Shown: in pieces, positions 23,760-35,165 of the stretch
Layout: every line of letters starts with the position of its first letter
How positions within the stretch are numbered: position 1 is the first letter of the stretch
Assembly: GCA_964036045.1 (NCBI GenBank)
Contig: OZ038380.1
Location: forward strand, 13,227,629 to 13,291,628
Direction of reading: 5' to 3'
DNA from: Eutreptiella sp. 'Long Island Sound 2002'
Lineage: Eukaryota > Euglenozoa > Euglenophyceae > Eutreptiales > Eutreptiaceae
DNA: 64,000 nucleotides
The notes under the pieces: model-generated
What the model saw: only the letters and a program-made list of their open reading frames with translations
Told to the model about the DNA's origin: nothing
The model's database searches: none
Made by a program: the position numbers and the translations under genes

Positions 23760-23866
23760 CTATAGGATGGCCGTTGCACTCAGCATCTTTTGTCCCAATT
23801 GCTGGCGCTCATTTAATTGATCCTCCCGCAGCATTCGGAGCTTCTGAATCACCTTGTTGACCGTGG
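23760..23866 (-). CDS. 3'-terminal exon, charged helical C-terminus
   Basis: Acceptor GTCTCTCAG opens 107 bases ending in TAG. The 34 residues (TVNKVIQKLRMLREDQLNER...) form a highly charged amphipathic helix, probably a coiled coil. Phase at entry is 1. The 69-base exon at 24295-24363 may belong to the same gene, but their phases do not match directly, so an exon between them would be needed. Confidence 0.45.
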
Positions 23867-24294
23867 CTGAGAGACAGACGTGCACACAATAAATCAACAA
23901 TAACAACAATAACGTGAAAACAATAAACGGCACCAAATACTGGAGGCACAACAAATCCTGCACTACTTCTTAAAATTTTGGCCATGATGAATGAGGACAC
24001 GCTTGAGTGTTTGTGAGGCAGCCACCAGTGCCACACTGATGTGAGGCTTTTTTGTTCCATTAATTACATATAACATTGCGGGCCTACAGTGATGAGCCGC
24101 AGAGGCTGCGAAGTATGCCACACAAATCCACAAGGATTCTGAACGGAACATGCGCAATGTATGGAATGTCTCTCCTACTGGGGATGGTGGGACATGTGAA
24201 AAGACGTGAACAAACCCCCCATGGAATCCCCTGTACGAATCTTAATGGGCTGTTGTGGTCCCCCATGGGATTCCCCACTCCCGGTACCGAATAC

Positions 24295-24363
24295 CTGGGA
24301 TAAAACTCAGTAGGTTTGCCATACAGAGGGTGGACCAGGTGGTCATAGGCCTTTTCCAAATTG
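24295..24363 (-). CDS. short internal exon of an unrecognised gene
   Basis: Acceptor CTGCAAG and donor CCCAG|GTATTC enclose 69 bases with one open frame reading NLEKAYDHLVHPLYGKPTEF. Leftover bases are 1 at the start and 2 at the end. The length and sequence look protein-like, but no family is recognised. Confidence 0.35.
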
Positions 24364-24830
24364 CTTGCAGGGCTCCAAAAATTGTGGAACCATGAGTTAT
24401 CCCTCAGCATGATATGATACGCACAACACACTGATCATAATCCATGTATCATCCTGAATGCTCCTCCTGCTTTCTGATGTGTCGCCATGCAAATATTTCA
24501 AAAGAGCATCCAAATAAGGAAATGAGGTACAGCAGCGCAGGCAGGAGATTGACACTCCTATGCCATAGAGGACTCCCATATCACAGGGGAGCCAGAGGGA
24601 TCCTACCGCACTGCGCATCGCACCGCGCGCTCTGTTTTGTGTGTTGTCTTCTGAAATTTTCCAGCATACAACAGCAGAGGCCTCCACTCCACTTCCTCAC
24701 CCATGTAATGGTGGTTGTAGCCGCCCACACCCCCTAGGGTGCCCAGTCCCAAAAGGCAGCTGTTTTGTCCGTTTCGCGTTTCGCTCCACTACCTCATGGT
24801 GTGCCCACTTCCACAATGCAGCGTTATCAA

Positions 24831-24962
24831 TTAAATTTTGTACTCTTCCTTGTTCTCGTCCTCGTTCTCGTCCTTGTCCTGATCATCAGACGTACGTGAT
24901 GAGCGGGACGAAGATGATGAAGATGAAGAGGATGAATCTGGGTTGGTGTGCCGCCTTGTAGC
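24831..24962 (-). CDS. candidate terminal exon with Ser-rich and acidic tail
   Basis: An acceptor (ACCAAAG) at 24963-24964 opens 44 codons ending in TAA. Ten Ser in a row are followed by DDQDKDENEDENKEEY. A second frame over the same (TTC)n stretch reads as a membrane helix (FILFIFIIFVPLITYV) and then stops. Both frames use C-rich third positions, so either could be real; I favour the acidic tail because it stays open across the whole exon. Confidence 0.3.
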   Translation of the reverse strand, partial: ATRRHTNPDSSSSSSSSSSRSSRTSDDQDKDENEDENKEEYKI

Positions 24963-25583
24963 CTTTGGTTGGGAAGATATAATGATGCCAAGTGAACAAG
25001 TGACAACGCCAAAAAGATAGTGCACAATGCACGCACCGCATGTTAGGCTCCCTTTCAGAGCACAATGAGTGTGCTGAGCGGCTCCCGCGGGGCAGCAATC
25101 AAGAAGACTTTGCTTGATAGCTGGGAGACCTAATTAAAATGAGCTAAGCAACAAAAAGGAAGAGGGGGGGCGGGGGCGTTAATGAATAAACCCGGGATGC
25201 ACTACCTTTGGACAGCACAGGTTTCTGCGTTTGGGCGCAAGAGCGGGAAGGGTGACCCAAAATGGCATAAAATGGTATGGACCATTCGGTACATTTGGTA
25301 GAACACAATGAAATCTGCATAATCTCTTGTTTGGATCCTCACCGCTGTCAAATTGGTGTTGGGGGTACAAGGAGCAAGGGACATGCCAACTGCCCGCAAA
25401 GAGCCTTTTTCCTGCAAACCAATGCTCAAAAACATTTTCAAAGTAATCCTTTGGGCTCACGAAATGTCCAGAACGTGCCAGGCAGAGCGGTTGTCATAGT
25501 CGGCATCATGATGGTGTGTGGAGGTGACGTGGGGGTGGGGGTGCCGGGCCATGGGGATGCGGCGGGAGAGTGTTCAAGCACAC

Positions 25584-25673
25584 CTGTGTGGGGTCGCTCA
25601 CTGATCTCTTCGACCACCTCCTTTGCCACTTGCACATGGCCGTAACATTTCTTGATTGCAAGCTTGTATCCCT
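25584..25673 (-). CDS. internal exon of an unrecognised gene
   Basis: A pyrimidine- and C-run-rich intron end gives acceptor GCTCATCAG. The 90-base exon reads GYKLAIKKCYGHVQVAKEVV and ends at donor ACAG|GTGTGC. The amphipathic Lys/Val pattern suggests a helical domain. A further coding-like stretch lies at about 25206-25400 on the same strand, ending at AAAG|GTAGTG, so these are probably exons of one gene. Confidence 0.4.
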
Positions 25674-25984
25674 CTGATGAGCATGAGCATGGAGGGGGGG
25701 GGTGGGGGTGAGACCAAATTAACGTGAGCTAAGCAAAAGTGTAGGCAGAACCTTTGGTAGACTAGTCCTATTTAATACGATTTGGAGAGCTACTAGAATG
25801 CAACCACTCAAAGGCACATAACTTCAAAAAGTAGTGCAAAGGAATGGTGATGCAAAATTGGTGAGAGAAATGAAACATACTGTCAGAGTGAGAACCTACC
25901 ATGCCCCCCCCCCCCCCCCTGTCAAAGCGACGCAAAACTCCCAAACATGGCTCGTCGGGCTTGGACACCAACTACCCCCCCCCC

Positions 25985-27060
25985 CCCACCACTAATCGTT
26001 GGCCGGAGGCCCCAAAGGGGAGCGGAGTGCTTGGAGGGGGGGTCCTGGGAGGGGGGGTGGGGGGCTGGGAGGGGCTTTGGGGGGGGTTTCCAGGTAGGGC
26101 GGTTTGGGGTGGGCGGGGGGGGGGGGGAAGGCCAAGCGTTGGTCAATCACAGGCTCCCCTTACCTCCCCTTGCCCTGCCTCTGACCATACCATCACCCTA
26201 AACCTAACCCTAACTTTTGCAGAGAGCTGGTCCGGCCATGCCAGCCATGTTGATTAGGCTGAACAAGATCATGGCTGCTTTTTGACACATCATTGCTCTC
26301 CATTTTGGACCCCGACACTAACTCTGACCCTGGCCCACGGGTACAGGTAGGGCTTGGGTTGGAGCTAGGGTTAGGGTTATGGTCACCGAGCTGGTGGAAC
26401 CCATCTTGGTTTTATAACCCTCTTTAGTGTCTAGGGTGGACATAACAGGTTTGGCAAGCAAGCAAGCAAGCGAGCGGCAAGGCAGCAAGCAAGCAGCAAG
26501 CAGCAAGCAAGCAAGCAGCAAGCACGCGCGAAATGGGGGAAAATCACATCTCCGTCGTGGTGCTTCGGATTCGGCAAAAATTTTGGTGGGTGCTACCTAT
26601 GGGTGTGAGGGACAACCACACAAAGTATGAGCCAGAAACTCAATGGTGGCGGCCGGGAACAGGCGTCACAAGTGCCGGACCTCCATTTCAAAATCTGCAA
26701 TTTCGGGCCAAAATCAGCCTTTTTTTGCCCAAAACCGCCCAAGAACCTGCTAGAAACGGCCAAATGAAGGGAAGCAGTGGCTACACATGCAGCTAGACTT
26801 GCTGAAGGGTCCCCTCCCCGTGCTGAAGGGCCCTCTAGAGCCCTCTAACTCCACAATTTCTCCGCGAACCGCCCCCAAAAGGCCCCCAAAATCCCCAGAC
26901 TTTGTGCACATTGGCCGCCGACCGCCCCAAACCAAAAAATAGACCATATCTTGGGCTACGTGGCTCAAAACGTGATTTTGAGCGCACCTAATCCACCCGC
27001 AACCACCCACTTTTGGTGGTTTCCACCCCTCAAAATTGCCCTAACCAACGCCTAGACCCC
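25985..27060. repeat. long dispersed repeat R1, copy 1
   Basis: Aligns by eye with 29270-30340 in the same order. Shared parts are a G-run block, an ACCATCACCCTAAACCTAAC segment, CCAGCCATGTTGATT, a TTAGGG-like stretch, TTTATAACCCTCTTTAGTG, a GCAAGCA microsatellite and a conserved tail (GGGAAGCAGTGGCTACAC). No reading frame is kept between copies, so it is non-coding. A subtelomere-derived or Helitron-like origin is possible. Confidence 0.75.
26449..26527 (+). repeat. GCAAGCA microsatellite
   Basis: Runs of GCAA/GCAGCAA units inside repeat R1. The matching array in copy 2 is at 29757-29816. Confidence 0.85.
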
Positions 27061-27747
27061 CGTACCTAGGCCCAGTGGGCTGCAGCCGGCTGCAAGAGGT
27101 AGCCCAAAGAGGTGGGTGCCAAAATGGGTCAACAAGGTCCACTGACTTTTTCCAAAATGATCTTGGACCACATGGAATGCCAAAACAAAGTGTTTTGGGC
27201 ATGTTTTGAGCTCGCGGTGGCCCGTTTTGGCCCACCTAGAATCCCAAAATGCCTTGAAAATGGGATGTTTTGGGACAAAAAATGGGTCAAAAATGGGCCA
27301 AAAATGTGCTTTTCCAAAAAATGATCCTAGACCATTGGGGGTGCCCAAACAAGTGAAATTAGCCCTTTTTGAGCCCATCGCAAGCCATTTTGTCCCCTCC
27401 AAAAACAAAAAATGCCTTGAAAAGGGGCTGTTTAGGGAAAAAATTGGTCCAAAATGGGCCAAAAATGTGTTTTCCCCAAAAATGATCTTGAGACCATTTG
27501 GGGTGCACAAACAAGTGAAATGAGCCCTTTTTGAGCCCATTGCAAGCTAGTTTGGCCACTCCACAATCACAAAATGCCTTGGACTAGGTCTAGGCTGTTG
27601 TTTTGGGACCAAAAATCAGTCAAAAATGGATCAAAAATGTGTGTTTTTCCAGAGATACTTTTGGATTATTTGGGGTGCACAAACAAGTGGAATGAGCCCA
27701 TGTTAAGCCCATGTTGGGCAATTTTGGCCCCTCTCAAGGCCGAAATG
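27060..27747. repeat. degenerate ~150-bp tandem repeat R2, cut by gap
   Basis: Units carry CCAAAATGCCTTGAAAATGG, CAAAAATGGGTCAAAAATGG and a variant of CCTAGACCATTTGGGGTG. About four units occur before the gap. Related blocks lie at 30360-30690, 34550-34860 and 35640-36010. The strong AAAATGGG periodicity keeps all frames partly open but no protein is encoded. Confidence 0.8.
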
Positions 27748-27947
27748 NNNNNNNNNNNNNNNNNNNNNNNNNNNNNNNNNNNNNNNNNNNNNNNNNNNNN
27801 NNNNNNNNNNNNNNNNNNNNNNNNNNNNNNNNNNNNNNNNNNNNNNNNNNNNNNNNNNNNNNNNNNNNNNNNNNNNNNNNNNNNNNNNNNNNNNNNNNNN
27901 NNNNNNNNNNNNNNNNNNNNNNNNNNNNNNNNNNNNNNNNNNNNNNN
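27748..27947. other. assembly gap of 200 N
   Basis: Exactly 200 unknown bases. Both flanks match the block 35725-36125 almost base for base. There the corresponding interval is about 117 bases long, so the 200 is probably a placeholder. Confidence 0.95.
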
Positions 27948-28009
27948 AGCCCCTTTTGAGCCGCTCTCATCCACTTTCCAGTGCGTACCTCATTTGTCGT
28001 TGAAAACTC

Positions 28010-28290
28010 CTAGATGATGTTCCTTCCCCCACCAGCTCAGTCCCAATATTCAATCCTGGTTAGGGCTAGTGGTAGGAGTAGGTGTAGGGTTAGGACTAGG
28101 CTGATGGTTGGGGGTGGGCGTTAGGGTCAGGGGTGGGTTTAAGGATAGTGTTGGGGTGCAAAGTGGACAAAATTTCCTTAGGGCACCTTTGTTGCCCATG
28201 GAGCGTCGGACACCTTTGGCGCCCATGGACGCCTGAGGGCGGCACCTTTGACAACTAATTGTTGGCCAGAGGCCCTCGGGGGGGGGGGGG
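28010..28290. repeat. dispersed repeat R3 with TTAGGG-like interior
   Basis: The segment starts CTAGATGATGTTCCTTCCCC, passes CCAATATTCAATCCTGG and a GTTAGGG-like stretch, and ends in a G run (28278-28297). A close copy lies at 36080-36310 and a partial one at 31380-31530. Confidence 0.75.
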
Positions 28291-28799
28291 GGGGGGGGCA
28301 CAAGGCCTCGGTAGTAGGTTGGGGTGGGGGGGCAATTGGCATCCTAGGACCCGCGAGTCACCCCTCCCCCCCGGGCTCCCAAATGAATATGGTTCCTACG
28401 CCTCCTGTAGCTGAGACAAGACCGTAATACCGTAATACCGACCCATAATTGAGTGACCACATGGGGGGGGGGATGGTGCATTTATACTTTTCGGAGCGCC
28501 GTCTGCATCTAGCACAGCATGAAGAAAGTGTTGCGAGTGACCAGACCGCTCAACATCCTTGATGAGGTAAAGCATTACTAGCATGGCTCTAATGAGCATG
28601 GGAGGGGAGGGGGGTTAGGAGTGAGTGTGGCTCAAAGGTGAAGCAAAACAATGTGCTGCCCAGACACGTGAATAGAAAAACATCTGTGCCACTGACGAGG
28701 GGTGCACTTGCCTTGGGCATACTGAAGGTATCGTTTTGAAAAGCCCGAACAGGCCTGAACAAGAGGATCTTGTGGCACTGCACCATGCAAAACAGGGCA

Positions 28800-29012
28800 A
28801 AAACAGGCCTGCATGCTGGTCGTAAAATTGTGTACTACTCGTGTCATGGAGCTTCTCCTGTGGAAGATCTCTGTGGATGCACAAACCAATGTTGCAAATG
28901 AAGCCCCAGACTGATTCTTAACACAGACGAATCGGTCAAAAAACGAAATAGACGCTAGGCCTCCAAACACTGACTTGCCTTCCTCCAGCTTGGGATCCTG
29001 CAGCCCAAAAAT
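28800..29012 (-). CDS. candidate exon of an unrecognised gene
   Basis: Acceptor GATTGTCCAG, preceded on this strand by G runs, opens a frame with IFGLQDPKLEEGKSVFGG and ISFFDRFVCVKNQSG. The donor is not clear. A second coding-like stretch on this strand lies at about 28480-28600 (VMLYLIKDVERSGHSQH). I do not recognise the protein. Confidence 0.35.
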
Positions 29013-29269
29013 CTGGACAATCATCGCCCCCCTCCCCCCCCTCACCAGTCACCCCCGTGTAGGCAAAGAAAATCCCAACACATCGGCAGAACTAATCACC
29101 GAGAACATGTTTGGACCTATCAGCGGCCCCCTGTCTGCACTGGGCATCGTACTGAACCCAGGCCTTTCAAAATAGTGCCTCATTCAGCGTTATTCTTGTT
29201 CATTTGGTAGCTTACTGTAGTGCGCTCACCACGGGGGGGCCGTCTCCTCACTTTTGTACGCCCCCCCCC

Positions 29270-30340
29270 CCCAGTAGAAGTGGGCTGAAGGCCCCTGGGG
29301 GGGGGGGGCATTGGAGGGGGGGGTTTAGGGAGGGGCGATGGGGGGGGGGGGTCCAGGTGGGGCAATTTGGGGTGGGGGGGGGGGGGTTGGCACAAGGCCT
29401 TGGTGGTTAGCTCCTGGGGGGGGGGGGACAGGCTCCGCTTACCTCCCCTTGCCCTCCCTCTAACCATACCATCACCATAAACCTAACCCTAACCTTTGCA
29501 GCAACCTGGTTTGGCCATGCCAGCCATGTTGATTGGGCTGAACATCATCCACCAAATTTCATTCATGGCTGCTTTTGCCACATCATTGCTCTCCATTTTG
29601 GACCCCAATACTCACTCTAACCCTAGCCTAGGGTGAGAGCTAGCGCTAGGGTTAGCGCTAGGGTTAGGGTTAGGGTTAGGGTCAGGGTCACCGAGCTGGT
29701 GGAACCAGTCTTGGTTTTATAACCCTTTTTAGTGTCTAGGGTGGACCTACCAGGTTTAGCAAGCAAGCAGCAAGCAGCAAGCAAGCAGCAAGCAAGCAGC
29801 AAGCAGCAAGCAGCACGCGCGAAATGGGCCAAAATCAGAACTCCGTCGTGGTGCTTTGGATTTGAGTGAAATTTTGGTGGATGATACCTATGGGTGTGAA
29901 GTACAATCACACAAAGTTTGAGCAGGAAACTTGACAGTGGTGGCCGGGAACGGGATTCGCAAGTGGCGGACCTCGGTTTCAAAAACTGCAGTTTAGGGCC
30001 AAAAACAGCCATTTTTCGGCCAAAAAAGCCCTAGAACACATTCAAAACGGCCAAACGAAGGGAAACGGTGGCTACACTCCATGTGCGGCTTGACTTCCCC
30101 GTGTCAACGAGCTCTTTGCCGCCCTCTAACTCCATGATATGTCCAGGAAACGGCACAAAAAGGCCCCCAGAAGCTCCAAATGCCGACAGCCACAAACCAA
30201 GAATAGGCCATATCTTTGGCTACATGGCTCAAAATGCGATTCCGAGGGCACCTATTCCACCCACAACCCCCCACTTTTTGTGGTTTCCACCCCTCAGAAT
30301 TGCCCAAAGGGACGCCTAGACCCCAATGCCTAGGCCCACT
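29270..30340. repeat. long dispersed repeat R1, copy 2
   Basis: Second copy of the repeat at 25985-27060. It includes a longer TTAGGG stretch (29640-29690, GTTAGGGTTAGGGTTAGGG) and a GCAAGCA microsatellite at 29757-29816. The R2 block at 30360-30690 follows directly, as in copy 1. Confidence 0.75.
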
Positions 30341-30359
30341 AGGCTGCGGCAAGCTGCAA

Positions 30360-30690
30360 GCTCAAGCCCAAACAGGTGGGTGCCCAAATGGGTCAACAGG
30401 GTTCAGTAGGGGCAAAAAGATGACTTTTCTAAAAAATGATCCTAGACCATGTGCGACGCTAAAACAAGTGTTTTTGGACCGTTTTGAGCTTGTGGTGGCC
30501 CATTTTGGTACTCCGAAAATCCCAAAATGCCTTGAAACTGGGCTGTTTTGAGACCAAAAATGGGTCAAAAATGGGTCAAAAACGCATTTTTCCAGACCTC
30601 ATCCTAGACCATTTGGGGTGCACAAACGGGTGAAATAGGCCCATTTTGAGCCCATTTTGGGGGCATTTTGGCCCCTCATAAGTCCAAAAA
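30360..30690. repeat. R2 repeat block, about two units
   Basis: Carries the same AAAATGGGTCAAAAATGGG and CCTAGACCAT motifs as 27060-27747. It grades into the 85-bp array that starts near 30698. Confidence 0.75.
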
Positions 30691-30697
30691 GCCTTGA

Positions 30698-31325
30698 ATG
30701 GGATCGCGGTGAAGCGAAAGCCATTTGCAAACTCAAAAGGAGGGAGGGGAAGACAAAACATTCAGTGACATTCATGCAATAATGGGATCGCGGTGAAGCA
30801 AAATCCAATTGCCAAAGCAAAAAGAGGGGAGGGATTACGGAACACACAACCACATGCATGCAACCCTCAATCGCCATCATTAACCTACAGTCAATCAATG
30901 ACATACATGCAACATCATTAACCTACCTGACGCACGGGAGCAGATATCTGGTGGTTAGGGGAACACTGAACACACAATGACACAAGGCGGACTTTTTAAC
31001 TTCTCTATCTACCTATCACGCACAAGAGCAAACGTTGGAACTCATGCAGTCGAAAATGAATGGGATTGCGGTGAAGCGAAAGCCATTTGCAAACACATAA
31101 AAGGGGAGGGGAATACAAAACAGACAGTGCAATTCGTGCAATAATGGGATCGCGGTGAAGCGAAAGCCATTTGCAAACTCAAAAGGAGGGAGGGGAAAAC
31201 AAAAAATGCAGTGACATTCATGCAATAATGGCATCACGATGAAGCGAAAACCGGTTGCCAATGCAAAATGAGGGGAGAGGAATACGAAACACACAACAAC
31301 ATGCATGCAACCCTCAATCGCCATC
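30698..31325. repeat. interrupted ~85-bp repeat, five copies
   Basis: Units start ATGGGATCGCGGTGAAGCGA, continue CCATTTGCAAACTCAAAAGG and end CAGTGACATTCATGCAAT. Copies begin near 30698, 30781, 31059, 31143 and 31227. A unique segment (about 30870-31058) splits the array. No coding frame is conserved. Confidence 0.85.
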
Positions 31326-31681
31326 CCCCAACCAATTGACTTTCCTCCACCCTAGTACGCACAAAAGCATAGGCACTACCCCACCAGCTCGGTCCCAATA
31401 TTCAGTCTTGATTAGGGTTAAGTTAGGAGCAGGCTGAGGGTTGGGATGGCGTTAGAGTCAAGGTTGGGTTCAAGGATAGTGTTGGGGTGCTCCACCACCT
31501 GGGCGGGGAGGGGTGCTATGTGGGCAAGGAAAAAAAATTCCGGGCGCCTTTGGCGCCACCATATGTATGGCTGGCAGCTATTGACCCTTGGTAACTAAGT
31601 GGGCCCAGAGGGCAGGGAAGGGGGGGGGGGGAGTCGCATACCCGAACTGAGGAGACGCCCCCCCCCCCCTGTGGCGCTCAC

Positions 31682-31824
31682 CAGTGAAACAGCGGTCTGT
31701 GGTGAGCATCCCCTTGAAAATCCGAACAGAACAATCTGCCACACAACTGGTGGTCGGGACGTCAAGGCATTGATTGCAAGTAGCAAATATGCTTCCAGCT
31801 TCAAACATTGACAGGCGGAACCAC
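31682..31824 (-). CDS. internal exon of a multi-exon gene, unrecognised
   Basis: Acceptor TTTGAAGCAG and donor ACTG|GTGAGC enclose 143 bases, 47 codons, with FEAGSIFATCNQCLDVP and RIFKGMLTTDRCFT. The donor is followed within ten bases by a 12-base G run. The protein is Cys-rich (five Cys in 22 residues), which could mean metal binding or disulfides. It is probably part of the same transcript as the exon at 32217-32368, but an exon between them would be needed to match phase. Confidence 0.45.
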
Positions 31825-32216
31825 CTGCTTCAAATACAACAAACACTGCCCAGATTGATGCAATGAAAATGCACACTGGGGTCAGGAATCAAGTGGGTGT
31901 GATGGTTCACGTCTCAAAGCATTGAATCCCGTTGCCTGGTGTCAAAGACACGCATCGCAGCCAGAACTGTTGCCCAGAATATTCACTGACTCAGGATGCA
32001 CGAAATTCAGGGTGGAAACATTCCAAAAACTTCGTGATGTCTATCTGCAAATCAACACAAAATATGCAGCGTCCACACCAATAAATCAGGACACCGATTT
32101 CCCATTCTTATTGGCTTTGGTCATTTTGGCTCCAAAATTGGCAAAATTGGCGAAATTCTACCACCAATATGGGAGGGTGGTGGGGGGGGGGGGGGGTTGG
32201 TCTGCCCATCACATAC

Positions 32217-32368
32217 CGCGCCAAAATGGCCGCACGTCCTCCACATTCTCCATCTCTGGCCGTACTTTGTCCGGCGCCGGCCGATTTACAGCTGCTGGAT
32301 TGGCCATCAGTTTGTTCAGGAATGTGATGGTGGCATCACATTGCAAGATAGACACATCGAGAGAGAAC
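32217..32368 (-). CDS. internal exon of a multi-exon gene, unrecognised
   Basis: Acceptor GCTCCTGCAG and donor GCGCG|GTATGT frame 50 codons: FSLDVSILQCDATITFLNKL, then a Pro-rich charged stretch (NRPAPDKVRPEMENVEDV). A long C run starts 18 bases into the intron. The helix-loop pattern looks like an alpha-helical repeat protein, but no family is assigned. Confidence 0.5.
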
Positions 32369-32559
32369 CTGCAGGAGCAGAGAGCAGAGAGCGAGTGGTC
32401 TCCTTGTGCCTTGCTGCCCCATTGCAAGGTGGGAGGGGGACAAGGGGGGGGGGGTACCAAAGAAAAGCAGGATGTTGCTGCAAACGTGAGCTGACACAGT
32501 CGTCCCCGTTTCACCCAAAAAAGTTCGAAAGGCTCCATTTTTAACACTACAGTCTAAGA

Positions 32560-34006
32560 CCCCTAGCATATGCCTGCACAATGGGTGGCCTGTGCGCTCT
32601 ATCGCGAAGCGAAGGACACGAGTGAAGGAATCACAGGGTGTTTTGGCAAGCATTGCCCCCATGGCGTCCACCCTGCTGATCCCAGCTTCTCAAAGAAGGA
32701 TCATTTCAGCAATACATCAACTCAGGGCCTCACCGTCGCATGCATGTGTTTCACTGTCCACTTCCAAGATTGCAATAGTGCATTGCGTCATTCCGGAGGG
32801 CACTGTTATGGCACTTTACCATTGTGGCAGGGGTTCCCATCCGCATCAATGAATGCATGCAGTCACGTGCGCATTCAAAACATCGCCACCAAGAACACCA
32901 AAAATACTGCAATTCGTCGTGCCAAGCCTGTTGACGCCCAACAGGCATGCAGCAACAACTCAGGCAGTGCTCCCAACTGATCCTTGGCAATGGCCTCGCA
33001 ATTATTAATAGTTTCGTGCGTGCTTACTGCGGACTCTGAGGTCCCCCACAGAGCTCCACAGAACAAGTGTGCCTCTGCTTTTCCAGCCCCCAGCCCCTGC
33101 TTCACGGGGGCTTCTGCCAGGGCCCTGAGGGTTAGGAGATTGCTCTCCAACACCGATGTACACAGGGCCAGTGGGGGTCCCTAATGCAAATACTTGGTCT
33201 CAACCAATACATCTCCTGAAGCATTGGCAAAATGGTATGGGCCAGGCCTTGTTGAAGGAACCCTGTGCTCAGCATCACATGGAAGGGGCAGCGCAAGGAC
33301 TGGGCTGGAGGGAGGTGCTCTGCAATGGACTGCCAAAGCAGGGGCTGTACTCCCCTCCAAATGCGAAAGAATTTTGTGAACGATGTTACTGTGCCGAAGC
33401 ACATACAGGTGCCAATGCCGAATGCGGTGGTCAGGTTAGGGTTAGGAGTTCCACCAGTTAATAAACTAGCCTTTCCCACATGGGTTGAAACCCTCCCCTG
33501 CTGCTGAGCCCTCCTTACCCGACAGCAACAGACACAACCCAAGGATCCTCTGCAACCCCGGATGGCTCATCACGGGTCGACGCAGGAACAACAACAGCAA
33601 CCGCACCAACAACACCAACAACAAGAAGCGCAGAACAGGCACGCACATAGACCGCCCGCCGCAGGCGTGGGACATGCTGAAACGTGCTGCTGACCCAGCA
33701 AATCCAGCAGAGCATCCAAGGCTCAGCTTTGACTTGCCAAATCAACATGTGACTCGACAGTGGAGACGGCACCAGCAAAGGGGCCAAAGGACCGGGCACA
33801 GGCCATTCGCAGACAGCAACATACAATCGCTCTTGGGCCTGCTGGAGCCGCGTGATGTCCTCGTTCTTCTCCTTCGCATAACGCTCACCACGCTCTCTGT
33901 GGCGCAGAAAACAAAGCATGGACTTGATGAGTGGCTGCAGGCGCAGAACGGTGGTGGGGGAAAGGAGACAGGCTGAGACCTGTTTTCTGCCTGCGACGGT
34001 GCGCAA
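32560..34006 (-). CDS. candidate further exons of the 31.7-34 kb gene
   Basis: Four stretches read well on the minus strand: about 32580-32671 (DSFTRVLRFAIERTGH), 32875-33120 (STHETINNCEAIAKDQLGAL), 33180-33440 (LWQSIAEHLPPAQSL) and 33830-33950 (RYAKEKNEDITRLQQAQERL, a coiled-coil-like segment). Acceptors GCGCCTGCAG, CTCCCTCCAG and CTAACCCTCAG are present, but donors are ambiguous. They suggest a large helical protein transcribed to the left, with the exons at 32217 and 31682 downstream. A plus-strand frame (33485-33976) competes for the same bases and cannot be excluded. Confidence 0.3.
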
Positions 34007-34137
34007 TCAAACAAGATGTTGATTGTGTTCCTTCCAATTTGATCATAGTTGGCATCGGTGTGCGCCTTGTAATGCATGCGTCTCTGTACAGGTGCAGGAG
34101 CACTCGTGAGTTGCTGGACGCAGCATAGGGCGTCACG

Positions 34138-34227
34138 TCACATGACATGACATGACATGACATGACATGACATGACATGACATGACATGACATGACATGA
34201 CATGACATGACATGACATGACATGACA
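34138..34227. repeat. (ACATG)n microsatellite
   Basis: About 17 perfect copies of TGACA/ACATG, followed by decaying ACATTGCATC units to about 34410. Confidence 0.95.
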
Positions 34228-34549
34228 TTGCATCACATGGCATTGTATTGCGTCACATAACGTCATTTTACAATACATGACATCACATTGCCTTACATTG
34301 CACACCTCCTTACATCGCATTATTTTCAGGACACTGCATCACGTGACATCACATTGCAAGACATTGCATCACATTGCATCACAGCACTCCACTTACACTG
34401 CATCACATTGCACCACATCAGGTTCCTCTACAGTACGTTCAGGTATAAGTGTTGATATCAATGTAAGTGTCAATATCAGTGCAATGGAATGCAACGTGAT
34501 GCACTGTACTGCACTGTACCCTAGACACTAAAGAGGGTTATAAAACCAA

Positions 34550-34860
34550 GACTAGTTGCCCCAACTGACGCCTAGACCCCCATACCTGGCCCAGTGGGCT
34601 GCGGCAAGCTGCAGGAGGTAGCCCAAAGAGGTGGATGCCAAAATGGGTCAACAAGGGTGCAAAAAAAAGACTTTTTTCAAAAATGATCCTGGACCACATG
34701 GAATGCCAAGACAAGTGTTTGTGGCGCGTTTTGAGCTCGTGGTGGCCCGTTTTGGCCCTCCTAAAATTCCAAAATGCCTTGAAAATGGGCTGTTTTGGGA
34801 CAAAAAATGGCTCAAAAATGGGTCAAAAAAGTGTTTTTCCAAAAATGATCCTAGACCACC
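34550..34860. repeat. R1/R2 repeat junction with inverted R1 fragment
   Basis: An inverted R1 fragment (CCTAGACACTAAAGAGGG at 34520-34545, the reverse complement of 26410-26435) abuts a direct copy of the R1 end and two R2 units. This shows rearrangement between copies. Confidence 0.7.
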
Positions 34861-34974
34861 ACCAAAGGATTAATTTGAGGGGGGTCTTTTTTTGGGAGGG
34901 CTAAAATTGGGGGGGGGGGGATTTGGAACTGGTCCTTAGAAATGAAGGAAATTTTTGGTATAAGGTCCCTTGCT

Positions 34975-35165
34975 GTTGCTTCCTGGTGGATGGCTGCTAT
35001 TTCCTTGTGGCCTCTGGATGGCTGCTATTAATTCCTGGTGGCCTCTGGATGGCTGCTGCTATTTCCTGGTGGCCTCTGGATGGCTGCTGATATTTCCTGG
35101 TGGGCTCTGGATGGTTGCTGGTCTTTCCTGGTGGCCTCTGAATGGCTGCTGATATTTCCTGATGG
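34975..35165. repeat. ~36-bp tandem repeat, five copies
   Basis: The unit GGCCTCTGGATGGCTGCTGA plus TATTTCCTGGT repeats with small length changes. The plus-strand frame over it (34970-35152) is a translation of the repeat, not a gene. Confidence 0.85.

Noticed and set aside
26034-26380. true telomere end
   Set aside because: The TTAGGG-like stretches are short, degenerate, embedded in repeats and followed by tens of kb with genes, so they are interstitial.
27666-28017. open frames through the N block
   Set aside because: They only stay open because the bases are unknown.
34138-34230. possible CRISPR-like array
   Set aside because: The units are 5 bp with no spacers: a microsatellite. No array of direct repeats with unique spacers exists anywhere in the window.
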